Below are positions 36,781 to 46,786 of a DNA stretch of 64,000 nt, piece after piece. This DNA comes from Rhodoferax sp. (GTDB taxonomy: Bacteria; Pseudomonadota; Gammaproteobacteria; Burkholderiales; Burkholderiaceae_C): NCBI GenBank assembly GCA_024235935.1, contig JACKLL010000001.1:496001-560000 (forward strand), given 5' to 3'. How positions within the stretch are numbered: position 1 is the stretch's first letter; each line of letters starts with the position of its first letter. The notes beneath the pieces are model-generated. The model ran no database searches, had not been told where the DNA came from, and saw only the letters and a program-made list of their open reading frames with translations. The position numbers and the translations under genes are program-made.

Positions 36781-37527
36781 AACGCCAGCCATCCCCTTCT
36801 GATTCTGGCCACTGAGCGCGGGTCGTACTGCCGATGGTGTTGCTGATGCATTTCTCAGGCGCGTTGTCCGTACCGCAAGGCATCTGGCTCATTTGCCGTC
36901 GGAACTGTCCAGCGTTGAACGATTGCGCGGGTGCTGCGCAGGCCCGCCGAACCCCTGCACGGCGCTTCACTGTGGCGGTCAGGCGCTGAACGCGCCGACT
37001 TCCCTGCGGTGCTCGGTCTTGCGCCCGCATCGCGCAACTCACTACGCGCCCTGCGGGCGCTGCGTTCAAACAAGCGCGATGAGCATGATGACGAACGCGC
37101 TGCGCGCGGGGCGCAAGCCCTGCGCTCCTCGGCGCCACACAGGCGCGCCGCGCAGGGGTTCGGCAGGCCTTCGCAATGGGGGCGCTGGATGACTTTTCGT
37201 CGGCTCGAACCGGCCAGGGACTCACATTGACCGCTGCCAGCCGGGTACCCGCTTCAGACTGCCAGGCGACGTTCGACTTTCGGAACTGCCCGCTCCAGAC
37301 CGGTCGTTCAGGTATACCTTGAAAGGTCGGCAAGGTGGCGCCATTTCCGGCAACTCGAGTACCCGCACTCGGCCATCAGCGGACGGTCACCCTGGCGTGG
37401 CGGACGACAGCACCAGACCCGTACCGGTAGTAGAAATTTTTGATTTGCCTTCTCAAGAGCGGCCATAGCGTCGGTATCGGTCAATTCAACGGTAAGGTCG
37501 GCGCATGGCAACGCAGGGAAGAAGCTG
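36781..37527. other. Non-coding stretch carrying one full copy of the inverted-repeat element
   Basis: No gene was accepted here. The central part is the repeat copy at 36936-37174. The rest (36781-36935 and 37175-37527) has only short open frames in several directions, none with family features. A 93-codon minus-strand frame at 37308-37589 overlaps the end of the PLP enzyme gene and is judged spurious. Confidence 0.6.
36936..37174 (+). repeat. Full copy 1 of a ~238-bp element with terminal inverted repeats
   Basis: The ends (36936-36977 and 37133-37174) are imperfect inverted repeats of about 42 bases sharing GCCGAACCCCTGC. Between them is a core that contains ATCGCGCAACTCACTACGCG near 37028-37047. 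The same core, in reverse orientation, makes up the element at 39773-40010, which has different but also inverted ends. There is no transposase gene. It looks like a non-autonomous (MITE-like) or other dispersed palindromic element; no family name is claimed. Confidence 0.8.
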
Positions 37528-38631
37528 TCAGCGGGGGCTTGAAGCGATGGCGGCTTCGAGCAATGCACACAGCTCGCCGATTTCGTCATCCTCGACGCCC
37601 GTCAACTCCAGTCCGATTTCGCCGCCCAATACGCCATGCGGGGAGACCGCCACTGCCGGATCGCCATCGCGCAACAATCGCACCAGCTGCGCGGCGTCCT
37701 TACCCACTGCGACAGCATCCACAGCCAGCCACAGCCGCTCGAAGCCGTTGCCTTGGGGATCAGCCTGACGCCGCACACCGATGCCCTTCCACGCGGCAGC
37801 CGCTTGCACAACCGCATCGACCTTCAGCCGTTGTTGCGACTGCCAAAGCGTGGGGGGCAAGTCCTGTCGCGCCTCGACTGCCGCAATGACACCCGCAATC
37901 GCTTCCTTCGTTGGCTTCATGCCGCGCCCAATGCCCGCGTGCTGCGCATCGACAGCGGCAACCAGATCGGCGCGTCCCACAACCACTCCAGCCGTCGGCG
38001 CTCGCAAATATTTGTGCGCGCTTACCAGCACGAGATCTGCACCGCTTGCCACGAGCTCGGCCATGCGCCAATCCTGCGCTGCGCCGTCCAAGACCAACGG
38101 TACCCCGGCCGCCCGAGCCCGCGCCGACAACTCTCGCGTGACCTGCGGCCCCGACCCCGACGCAAGGTGCGACTCAACCGCCACGATACAAGCTACGCCG
38201 GGGCGCGAGAGCGCCACATCCAGTTCCGAGAGATCGGCATACGCCTCAGGCAGTGCACCCGCGATTCGCAAGGCTTGCACGATCGATTGTCCATAGTTCA
38301 CCTGCTGTGTTGCCAGCATTGGAATGCGCCGCGGCCACCCTTGTGCATCCGGCAATAGCGCAATACGCGCTGGGTCGCTGCCCGCAATGCAGGCCGCAGC
38401 CGACAGCGTCAGCGCCGCAGCCGTGCAATGCGTCACACACGCCGCTGGCGACCCGCTCCAGCGGGCGATCCTCTCACCTGCAAGTGCCTGTAATTCCGCC
38501 ATGACCACGTAGCGCCGTAGCATTTCCGCCGCTGCCTGCGCCACCGCCGCATCGCAGCGTGACACGCCAAACGGCGTAGCAGTGCCCCATGCGTTGATGA
38601 CGCGACGGGGTTGCGTGGGAGACGGGTGCAT
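37528..38631 (-). CDS. SelA-like PLP-dependent enzyme (aminotransferase fold)
   Basis: A 367-residue fold-type I PLP protein most like the SelA/DgaE group: the N-terminal RRVINAWGTATPFGVSR resembles the opening of SelA, and the Schiff-base lysine is Lys207 in VLVSAHKYLRAPTAG, with the cofactor Asp in PLVLDGAAQDW. It is shorter than SelA (about 460) and no selenocysteine genes are nearby, so selenium transfer is unlikely; an ammonia-lyase or C-S/C-N lyase role as in DgaE relatives is possible. The ATG at 38631 is used, although the frame is open to a GTG at 38688. It lies between two inverted copies of the repeat element. Confidence 0.72.
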   Translation of the reverse strand: MHPSPTQPRRVINAWGTATPFGVSRCDAAVAQAAAEMLRRYVVMAELQALAGERIARWSGSPAACVTHCTAAALTLSAAACIAGSDPARIALLPDAQGWPRRIPMLATQQVNYGQSIVQALRIAGALPEAYADLSELDVALSRPGVACIVAVESHLASGSGPQVTRELSARARAAGVPLVLDGAAQDWRMAELVASGADLVLVSAHKYLRAPTAGVVVGRADLVAAVDAQHAGIGRGMKPTKEAIAGVIAAVEARQDLPPTLWQSQQRLKVDAVVQAAAAWKGIGVRRQADPQGNGFERLWLAVDAVAVGKDAAQLVRLLRDGDPAVAVSPHGVLGGEIGLELTGVEDDEIGELCALLEAAIASSPR

Positions 38632-38931
38632 GAGGAGAATTGTGCCACCCAACGTCTGCTCAAACGACGCGCGAGCAATCCCTGCCACAACTACTTAAAC
38701 CCACATTGCACAGTGCCGTGGCTTTCATCGATCGCGTCGGCCTTTCCGTAATCAAAAAGAACGAATTGAACTTCCAACTAGCTGCCTGTCGCGAACGACC
38801 GGACTCGCTGCGATGCTGACGTCCGGCGACGCCGACCGTAGGACCGCAAAGGGTCGGTTGCCGCTATCGCTTGGAGCCAGTTGAGGCGGTAGTCGCCAAA
38901 GACTGGCGTCAGGCCATACGCTGAGCCACCC

Positions 38932-39258
38932 TCAATCCTTGAGGCTCACCCCCAGGGCATCCAGCTTCTTTGCATACGAGTCCCTGCGTTTTGTTGCCTT
39001 TGCAGCTGTTTCGACAGCCGCCTGGACTGCCTTGGGCCCTTTTCGCGCAGCAGCTTTGATCAATCCGAACTTGTGATCAGCATCTGCTTGCGCCCGCCTG
39101 AAAGTGGCGATGAGTTCGGCATGGGCAACGGATGGATTCACTGAAACTCCCATATCGGATCGCGCCATTTTCTGCGCTCTGTCGCACCCCGCGCCGTGCA
39201 AGGCACGGATCAAGCCATTTGTCTTCGAGTCATGGGCCTTCAACGGTGGACAGGCCAC
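38932..39258 (-). CDS. Unrecognised small basic protein, second gene of a pair
   Basis: A 108-codon frame starting at a GTG 12 bases after the stop of the gene before it. The product is basic, with an Ala/Lys-rich C-terminal half (IKAAARKGPKAVQAAVETAA) that should be one or two amphipathic helices, and two or three cysteines near the start. There is no signal or membrane segment. An internal ATG at 39168 would give 78 residues. I do not recognise a family. Base composition is visibly less GC-rich than the surroundings, as for its partner, which suggests acquisition. It sits inside the segment bounded by inverted repeats. Confidence 0.55.
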   Translation of the reverse strand: MACPPLKAHDSKTNGLIRALHGAGCDRAQKMARSDMGVSVNPSVAHAELIATFRRAQADADHKFGLIKAAARKGPKAVQAAVETAAKATKRRDSYAKKLDALGVSLKD

Positions 39259-39270
39259 AAACTTGCGTCG

Positions 39271-39690
39271 TTACGCCGATAGCTTGACGTTGGTGCGCAG
39301 CAAAGCTGTTCTCAATTCGCGGTTGGCAGGTTTTGCAATATCCACCTTTTGAACAGCCAGGTCGAACGGTGAGCCTGGCCTGATGCTGGATGGCAGTACC
39401 TTCTTTACAGGATTCGCAGTCGGGTACGTGCCCTGCACCGGACACATGCGGACGGAAAACCCGAATTCGTCGAGTACGCCTTTCGCATACAACTCCGCCA
39501 ATTGTTGAAACGTCACGAAGGCTGAGCGTTTGACTACCTTCATCCCTGGCTCACTGATGTCGCGAACGATCTCGAATTTACCTAGCGAATCTCGTTGCGT
39601 ATTGGTAAACGGATGCAGCAAGAAGGTCTGATGAACCCCATCCTTCTTGGACACCAGCGTGTGCTCGACGGCGATATCAGTCAACAGCAT
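39271..39690 (-). CDS. Unrecognised 139-residue protein, first gene of a pair
   Basis: The ATG at 39690 is preceded by GAAGAGGA at good distance, so translation is likely. The product has mixed alpha/beta composition (MLLTDIAVEHTLVSKKDG at the start, FVTFQQLAELYAKGVLDEFG in the middle), no signal peptide and no membrane segment. The phrase HQTFLLHPFTNTQRD is distinctive, but I cannot link the protein to any family. GC content and codon choice look lower in GC than in the neighbours. It is followed after 12 bases by the 108-codon frame, suggesting a two-gene unit, and is bounded by inverted copies of the repeat element. Confidence 0.62.
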   Translation of the reverse strand: MLLTDIAVEHTLVSKKDGVHQTFLLHPFTNTQRDSLGKFEIVRDISEPGMKVVKRSAFVTFQQLAELYAKGVLDEFGFSVRMCPVQGTYPTANPVKKVLPSSIRPGSPFDLAVQKVDIAKPANRELRTALLRTNVKLSA

Positions 39691-39772
39691 ATCGTTTTCC
39701 TCTTCTTTCCAGGCAACAGCGCCAAGACGTCAAATCAATGCCAGATCCCGCAGCATCAAACCCCACAGTCCC

Positions 39773-40010
39773 CTCGCGGCAGACGGGATCCGGCGCGGGC
39801 GCATTGTGGGGCGCCGAGGCGCGCAGCGGGTGGGGCGGCGCGCGCAGCGCGCTTCGTGATCATTCTCATCGCGCTTGTCTGAACGCAGCGGCCGAAGGGC
39901 GCGTAGTGAGTTGCGCGATGCGCCCCATCCGCGAGCACCGCAGGGCCGTCGGCGCGTTCAGCGCCCGACCGCTCCACCATGCGCCTGCGCCGGATCCCGT
40001 CTGTCGCGAG
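39773..40010 (-). repeat. Full copy 2 of the ~238-bp element, inverted relative to copy 1
   Basis: The ends 39773-39813 and 39970-40010 are imperfect inverted repeats of 41 bases sharing AGACGGGATCCGGCGC. The core is the reverse complement of the copy 1 core, including the 20-base word given for copy 1. The outer arms differ in sequence from those of copy 1 while overall length is nearly the same (238 versus 239). The element ends 66 bases before the DedA gene stop. Short basic open frames inside it come from the repeat and are not accepted as genes. Confidence 0.8.
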
Positions 40011-40075
40011 GCGCGCCCACAAAACGCCGCCCGTTCAGCTGGCAAGGCACGGCACAGCTGTGAGCCACCAGCAGT

Positions 40076-40741
40076 TCAGGTGGCGTCCGCCGCCGCCTGC
40101 GCCGCCGCCTTGCGCTTGGCACGCCAGCCGCCCAGCAGCACCAGCGCACCGGGCACGAAGATCATCGCCCAGATGAACTTGTCCAGATGGGTCTTGACGA
40201 ACGGGATGTTGCCGAACAGGTAGCCGATGGCGACCACGCCGATGACCCAGATCAGCGCCCCGACCACGTTGAACATGGTGAATTTGGAGCGGGTCATGTC
40301 GGCCACACCGGCCACGAAGGGCGCGAATGTGCGCACGAACGGCAGAAAGCGGGCGGTGATGATGGTGACGCCGCCATAACGCTCATAGAACGCATGGGCC
40401 TGGTCGAAGGCGCGCTTGTTGAAGAAGCGCGAGTCCTCCCACTGGAACACCTTGGGGCCGAAATAACGCCCGATGCTGAAATTGCACTGGTCGCCCAGCA
40501 CTGCCGCCACCACCAGCAGCGGAACAATCAGCTTCACATCCATCAGCCCGACGCCACACATCGCACCGACGACAAACAGCAGGGAATCGCCGGGCAGGAA
40601 CGGCATCACGACCAGGCCGGTCTCGACGAAGATGATCAGGAAGAGCAGCGCGTAGACCCAGGCGCCATAGTTCTGGACGAACACCTCCAGGTGCTTGTCG
40701 ACATGCAGAATGAAATCGAGGATGAAGGCAACTAGTTCCAT
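40076..40741 (-). CDS. DedA family membrane protein
   Basis: A 221-residue inner-membrane protein of the DedA/SNARE-associated (VTT) family, linked in other bacteria to undecaprenyl-phosphate or phospholipid flipping and membrane potential. Family features: IIFVETGLVVMPFLPGDSLL early, SIGRYFGPKVF, and ARFLPFVRTFAPFVAGVA in the middle, the latter carrying the conserved Arg residues. About five hydrophobic segments, with a Lys/Ala-rich cytoplasmic tail. It is divergent from mutL (59 bp apart), and its 3' side abuts the repeat copy. It is likely the first ancestral gene on the right side of the accessory segment, or part of it. Confidence 0.93.
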   Translation of the reverse strand: MELVAFILDFILHVDKHLEVFVQNYGAWVYALLFLIIFVETGLVVMPFLPGDSLLFVVGAMCGVGLMDVKLIVPLLVVAAVLGDQCNFSIGRYFGPKVFQWEDSRFFNKRAFDQAHAFYERYGGVTIITARFLPFVRTFAPFVAGVADMTRSKFTMFNVVGALIWVIGVVAIGYLFGNIPFVKTHLDKFIWAMIFVPGALVLLGGWRAKRKAAAQAAADAT

Positions 40742-40800
40742 GGCGCAGGATTATCGCTGCCCCCATGTGACAGTCCGGCACCGCCACCTAAAATGCCCCG

Positions 40801-42819
<2,019 letters not shown>

Positions 42820-42840
42820 CGCGCGCCGTCCGCAGGTGCT

Positions 42841-43467
42841 TCAGCCGGCCTGATGGCCGAATACCAGCAACAGATTGTTGGCCGGCATGGCATGGCGCTG
42901 CACCAGCATGAGGCCGGCAACAGACGCCTGCGCCCGTACCTCGTCGACCTTGCGCAGTCCCCAGGACGGATTACGGGCGCGCAGGTCACGGTCGAACACC
43001 CGGTTGCCTTCCGACGTCGGTACATCGGCCTCCAGAAAAGGGCCGTACACCACCAGCCGACCGTTGGCAGCCAGGTAGCGGCGACTGCCCTGCATCAGGC
43101 CAGCGCAACAGGCCCATGGTGCAATGTGCAGCATGTTCGCGCAATAGACGAGGTCGAACTGCCCGTGGACAAATTCCGTATCGGGCGACGGCCACGCGGT
43201 ATCGCATACGTCGATGCGCACCGGCGCCGGCTGCGAAGCAGCGGCACTGTCCGCCAGCCAATGCGCAATGCCCGGCAGTGCTGCGGCCTCATGCTCCGAG
43301 GTCTGCCAGCGCCACTGTGGCAAGGCGGCCGTGAACCAGGCTGCGTGCTGGCCGGTGCCCGACGCGATCTCCAGCGCCTGGCCCGCGGGTGGCAGCAGGT
43401 CCTGCAGCACCTGAAGAATGGGCTGCTTGTTGCGTTCGGCGGACGGACTGAAGGGGGGTGGATTCAT
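42841..43467 (-). CDS. DUF938 SAM-dependent methyltransferase-like protein
   Basis: A 208-residue class I methyltransferase-fold protein of the DUF938 family. Motif I is LEIASGTGQHAAWF, the start segment FSPSAERNKQPILQVL is diagnostic, and the family's YCANMLHIAPW and VVYGPFLEAD segments are present. The substrate is unknown for the family. The ATG at 43467 is used; the open frame continues upstream without similarity and would overlap the start region of the transporter. It is convergent with mutL (21 bp between stops) and divergent from the MFS gene. Confidence 0.88.
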   Translation of the reverse strand: MNPPPFSPSAERNKQPILQVLQDLLPPAGQALEIASGTGQHAAWFTAALPQWRWQTSEHEAAALPGIAHWLADSAAASQPAPVRIDVCDTAWPSPDTEFVHGQFDLVYCANMLHIAPWACCAGLMQGSRRYLAANGRLVVYGPFLEADVPTSEGNRVFDRDLRARNPSWGLRKVDEVRAQASVAGLMLVQRHAMPANNLLLVFGHQAG

Positions 43468-43616
43468 GGCATGCAATGCGGATAAGACCCGGCGCCGGGC
43501 CTGTCCATTGTCGCGCGGGACGCGGACCGCGGCGACACCGGATCGGCGCAGAAACGCGAAGCGTGATTGCCGGATGCGCGTCTCGCGCAAGAGACCATCT
43601 GCTACGCTCGGTGCCC

Positions 43617-44888
43617 ATGCCCTTGCCGCCCCCATCGATCTCCCCCGTGGCAAGCCCCGGTCGCAAACCCATGACCGCCAGCGTCGTCGTCCTGATTCTT
43701 GCAGCCCTGCTGGGCATACAGCCGGTCACGACCGACCTGTATCTGCCTGCGTTGCCGGCCCTGACGAGCGGCTTTGGCGCCAGCATGTCGCAGGCGCAAC
43801 TCACCCTGACCGCGCTGTTGCTGGCATTCGGCCTCTCGCAGCTGGTGTGGGGACCCTTGTCGGACCGATTCGGCCGCCGGCCGGTACTGCTGGTGGGACT
43901 GTCCACCTACATCCTTGCCGCCACCGGTGCGGCGATGGCACCCTCCATGGAGATGCTGGTGGCCTGGCGAACCGTGCAAGGCGTTGCCATGGGGGCCGGC
44001 GTCATGTGCGCACGCGCCATCATTCGCGACCTGTACGACCCGGCCGAAGGCGCGCAGGTGATGTCCAAGGCCTTGTCCGGCCTGGGCCTGATCGCCTGCC
44101 TGAGCGCCCCCACCGGCGGCCTGTTGTCCGAATGGTTCAACTGGCGTGTCGCCTTGGTGCCGCTGGCCGCTTTCGGCGCCGCCTCGCTGGTACTGGTCGC
44201 GCTGCGCTTCCAGGAGACGCTAGGGCACGCCAAGCCGCATGCACTCGCGCCCCGCGAGCTGGCCCGCAACTGGCTGCATATCGCACGCAACCCGACCTTT
44301 ATCGCCTACAGCCTGCTGGCCGCAGCCTCATATGGCGGCCTGTTCACATTTCTGGCGGCATCGTCGTTCGTCTTCATCCAGGTGCTGTCGCTGAGCAAGA
44401 TGCAGTTCGGCATGCTGATGTTCTCGATGTCGCTGAGCTACCTGTCCGGCACCTTTCTGTGCCGCAGCCTGCTGGCACGTGTGGGGGTGCGCCATGCGGT
44501 TGCCATCGCCAGCGGCATGACGCTGGCCAGCGGCACCATGATCGGCCTGTTCGCGCTGGCCGGCTGGAGCAGCGGGCCGCATGGCACCTGGTTCATCATC
44601 CTGCCGTTCTACCTGTTCACGCTCGCGCACGGGGTGCACCAGCCCTGCAGCCAGAGTGGCGCTGTCGGCCCGTTTCCGCGCATCGCGGGCACGGCGTCGG
44701 CACTCAACGGCTTCCTCATGATGGTCGCCGCATTTGCAATGGGCGGCTGGCTCGGCTGGCGCATGGACGGCACCGTCTTTCCGCTGACCAATGGCATATG
44801 GTTCTGGAGCATCGTCATCTCGGTCACCGGGTGGACCCTGGTGCAGAAACACGGGGTCCCGAAGCCGGACCCTATCGTCCGTGACTGA
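43617..44888 (+). CDS. Bcr/CflA-type multidrug efflux MFS transporter
   Basis: A 423-residue major facilitator with twelve predicted membrane segments. The TM1 motif ALLGIQPVTTDLYLPALP is characteristic of the Bcr/CflA group of drug:proton antiporters, and the loop 2-3 motif GPLSDRFGRRPVLLVG is complete. The acidic residue of TM1 (Asp in TTDLYLP) is conserved. The ATG at 43617 gives a normal N-terminus; the longer frame to 43458 is not supported. The 3' end overlaps miaA by eight bases, so it is probably co-transcribed with it although it is functionally unrelated. Confidence 0.92.
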   Translation: MPLPPPSISPVASPGRKPMTASVVVLILAALLGIQPVTTDLYLPALPALTSGFGASMSQAQLTLTALLLAFGLSQLVWGPLSDRFGRRPVLLVGLSTYILAATGAAMAPSMEMLVAWRTVQGVAMGAGVMCARAIIRDLYDPAEGAQVMSKALSGLGLIACLSAPTGGLLSEWFNWRVALVPLAAFGAASLVLVALRFQETLGHAKPHALAPRELARNWLHIARNPTFIAYSLLAAASYGGLFTFLAASSFVFIQVLSLSKMQFGMLMFSMSLSYLSGTFLCRSLLARVGVRHAVAIASGMTLASGTMIGLFALAGWSSGPHGTWFIILPFYLFTLAHGVHQPCSQSGAVGPFPRIAGTASALNGFLMMVAAFAMGGWLGWRMDGTVFPLTNGIWFWSIVISVTGWTLVQKHGVPKPDPIVRD

Positions 44889-45834
44889 GTCCCCTCCCTG
44901 GTGCCTGGCGCTGGCTGGACCGACCGCCAGCGGAAAGACGGCCGCTGCCCTGGCCTTGGCACAGCAGTTGCCGCTGGAGATCATCAGCGTGGACTCGGCG
45001 CTGGTCTACTGCGGCATGGACATCGGCACCGCCAAGCCCTCGCGCGAAGAGCGCGCCGCCGTGCCGCACCACCTGATCGACATCCGCGATCCCCTGCAGT
45101 CCTACAACGCCGCCGAATTCGCCCGGGACGCGACTCAGCTGGTCGACGCGATCAATGCACGCGGCCGCCTGGCACTGTTCGTCGGGGGCACGATGCTGTA
45201 TTTCAAGGCGCTGGTCGACGGCCTGCATGACATGCCCGGGCGGGATGCCGACATTCGCGCGGCCATCGACCAGCAGGCCGCCGCCGAAGGCTGGCCGGCC
45301 GTGCACGCCGAACTCGCCCGCGTCGATCCGGTGACAGCGGCGCGACTGGCGCCGCTGGACAGCCAGCGCATCCAGCGCGCGCTGGAGGTGCAGCGCCTCA
45401 CCGGACGGCCGCTCAGCGCCTGGCATGCCGATCACAAACCCGGCGCCAGCGCTTCGCGCTTCGCAGCCATGCCGATGCTGTCGCTCGAACCCGCGCAGCG
45501 GCACTGGCTGCATGAACGCATTGCACAACGCCTCGATGCCATGATCGAACACGGCTTCATGGACGAGGTGCGGGCGCTGCGCGCGCGCGGCGACCTGCAC
45601 CTGGACCTGCCGTCGATGCGCTGCGTCGGATACCGCCAGGCGTGGGAGGCACTGGACAGCGGCGCGCCGCTGTCCGAGTGGCGCGAACGCAGCATCATCG
45701 CCACGCGGCAGCTGGCCAAGCGGCAGCTGACCTGGCTGCGCAGCATGCCGGCACGCCAGGTGTTCGCCTGCGACGACGACACGGTGCTGGCGCAGATACT
45801 GGCCGCCGGCAAGGCCCTGGCGGGAAAGCCATGA
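44881..45834 (+). CDS. miaA: tRNA dimethylallyltransferase
   Basis: Adds a dimethylallyl group to A37 of tRNAs that read codons starting with U. It has 317 residues. The P-loop GPTASGKT is at 13-20, SVDSALVYCGMDIGTAKPS follows, VGGTMLYFKAL is in the middle and the C-terminal RQLAKRQLTWLR is typical. The start is GTG at 44881, inside the end of the MFS gene; ATG codons upstream in frame lie deep in that gene. The stop overlaps the next ATG (ATGA), coupling it to an ABC ATPase gene. It is part of the tsaE-amiC-mutL-miaA block. Confidence 0.95.
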   Translation: MTESPPWCLALAGPTASGKTAAALALAQQLPLEIISVDSALVYCGMDIGTAKPSREERAAVPHHLIDIRDPLQSYNAAEFARDATQLVDAINARGRLALFVGGTMLYFKALVDGLHDMPGRDADIRAAIDQQAAAEGWPAVHAELARVDPVTAARLAPLDSQRIQRALEVQRLTGRPLSAWHADHKPGASASRFAAMPMLSLEPAQRHWLHERIAQRLDAMIEHGFMDEVRALRARGDLHLDLPSMRCVGYRQAWEALDSGAPLSEWRERSIIATRQLAKRQLTWLRSMPARQVFACDDDTVLAQILAAGKALAGKP

Positions 45835-46598
45835 GCGCGCAAAGACCTGCGGCAATGGCCGCCACCGCCACAAGGCATTCCGACGGGCAAACCGATGTGC
45901 CTGCGGGTCTGGTCGTCGCGGGCCTGCGCAAGGACTACGACGGTGTCAGCGTGTTCCGCAACGTCTCGCTCACCATCGCCCCCGGCGAGTTCGTCGCCAT
46001 CGTCGGTGAATCCGGCGTCGGCAAGTCCACCCTGCTCAACTGCATGGCCGGGCTGGACGACTGGGATGCCGGCACGGTCGCGCTGGACGGCGTCGACATC
46101 GGACGGATGGACGACAGCGCGCGGGCACGCTTTCGCCGCGAGCGGATCGGATTCGTGTTCCAGGCCTTTCATGTATTGCCCCACCTGGACGTTGCGCAGA
46201 ACATCGCGTTGCCGCTGATGCTGCTCGGCGCGCGCGATCACGCCAGCGACATGTTGCGGGTCGAGGCCATGCTGGATGCCGTCGGCCTGTCCGGACTCGG
46301 TGCGCGGCTGCCGCAGCAGCTCAGCGGCGGCCAGTTGCAGCGGGTGGCCATCGCCAGGGCACTGGTCCACCGGCCCCGGCTGCTGCTGGCCGATGAGCCC
46401 ACCGGCAATCTGGACCCGACCACCGCGGCCAGGGTCATGGCGGCACTGGTGGCGCAAACCCGGGAACATGGCACCTCGCTGGTGCTGGTGACCCATTCGC
46501 CGGCGGCGGCACAGATGGCGGACCGGGTCTTGCAGCTCAACGCGGACGGCATCGCCGGCCGAGCACGGGTTTGGCGTCGGTGGCACCACGTCGAATAA
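45831..46598 (+). CDS. ABC transporter ATP-binding protein (LolD/MacB type) without adjacent permease
   Basis: A 255-residue ATPase with complete motifs: Walker A GESGVGKST (59-67), Q-loop VFQAFHVLPHLDVAQN, signature LSGGQLQR (164-171), Walker B LLLADEPTGNLD and a final H in VLVTHS. The sequence is closest to the LolD/MacB/FtsE-type group that works with four-helix permeases in lipoprotein release or efflux. An N-terminal extension of about 25 residues is unusual. It overlaps miaA (ATGA), but no permease gene follows, so its partner must be elsewhere. A role in the nearby MCE system cannot be assumed, because MlaF-type ATPases form a different subgroup. Confidence 0.9.
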   Translation: MSAQRPAAMAATATRHSDGQTDVPAGLVVAGLRKDYDGVSVFRNVSLTIAPGEFVAIVGESGVGKSTLLNCMAGLDDWDAGTVALDGVDIGRMDDSARARFRRERIGFVFQAFHVLPHLDVAQNIALPLMLLGARDHASDMLRVEAMLDAVGLSGLGARLPQQLSGGQLQRVAIARALVHRPRLLLADEPTGNLDPTTAARVMAALVAQTREHGTSLVLVTHSPAAAQMADRVLQLNADGIAGRARVWRRWHHVE

Positions 46599-46786
46599 GG
46601 CCACTGGTGCAGCTGCTGGCGGGGATGATCGCCCCGACACCGACGCTTGCCACTTTAGCCTGAGGCACAATCGGGTCAAGCACCGGTCTGTGCACTATTG
46701 CGCACAATGCGGCGCGGTTTGCAGCGATATGCGCGCCGCGACGGACCGGGCAACATCTGCACCCTGAACAACCCGAACCGATTGCC

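Noticed and set aside
36855..37333. Short basic open frames on both strands inside and beside repeat copy 1
   Set aside because: They derive from the repeat itself; similar Arg-rich peptides arise from copy 2, so they reflect DNA repetition rather than coding.
37308..37589. A 93-codon minus-strand frame overlapping the end of the SelA-like gene
   Set aside because: Overlaps a better gene in another frame and continues into non-coding DNA without family features.
34472..40010. CRISPR array or integron attC sites as an explanation for the repeats
   Set aside because: Only two full copies about 2.6 kb apart, in opposite orientation, about 240 bp each, no regular spacers, no integrase or cas genes, and no attC core sites were recognised.
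39875..40063. A 62-codon plus-strand frame in repeat copy 2
   Set aside because: Encoded by the repeat core read in reverse; no ribosome site and no family.
45831..46598. Using the orphan ATPase as the missing partner of the MCE permease at 29.6-30.5 kb
   Set aside because: Its sequence resembles LolD/MacB-type ATPases rather than the MlaF group, and it lies 15 kb away; no evidence links them.
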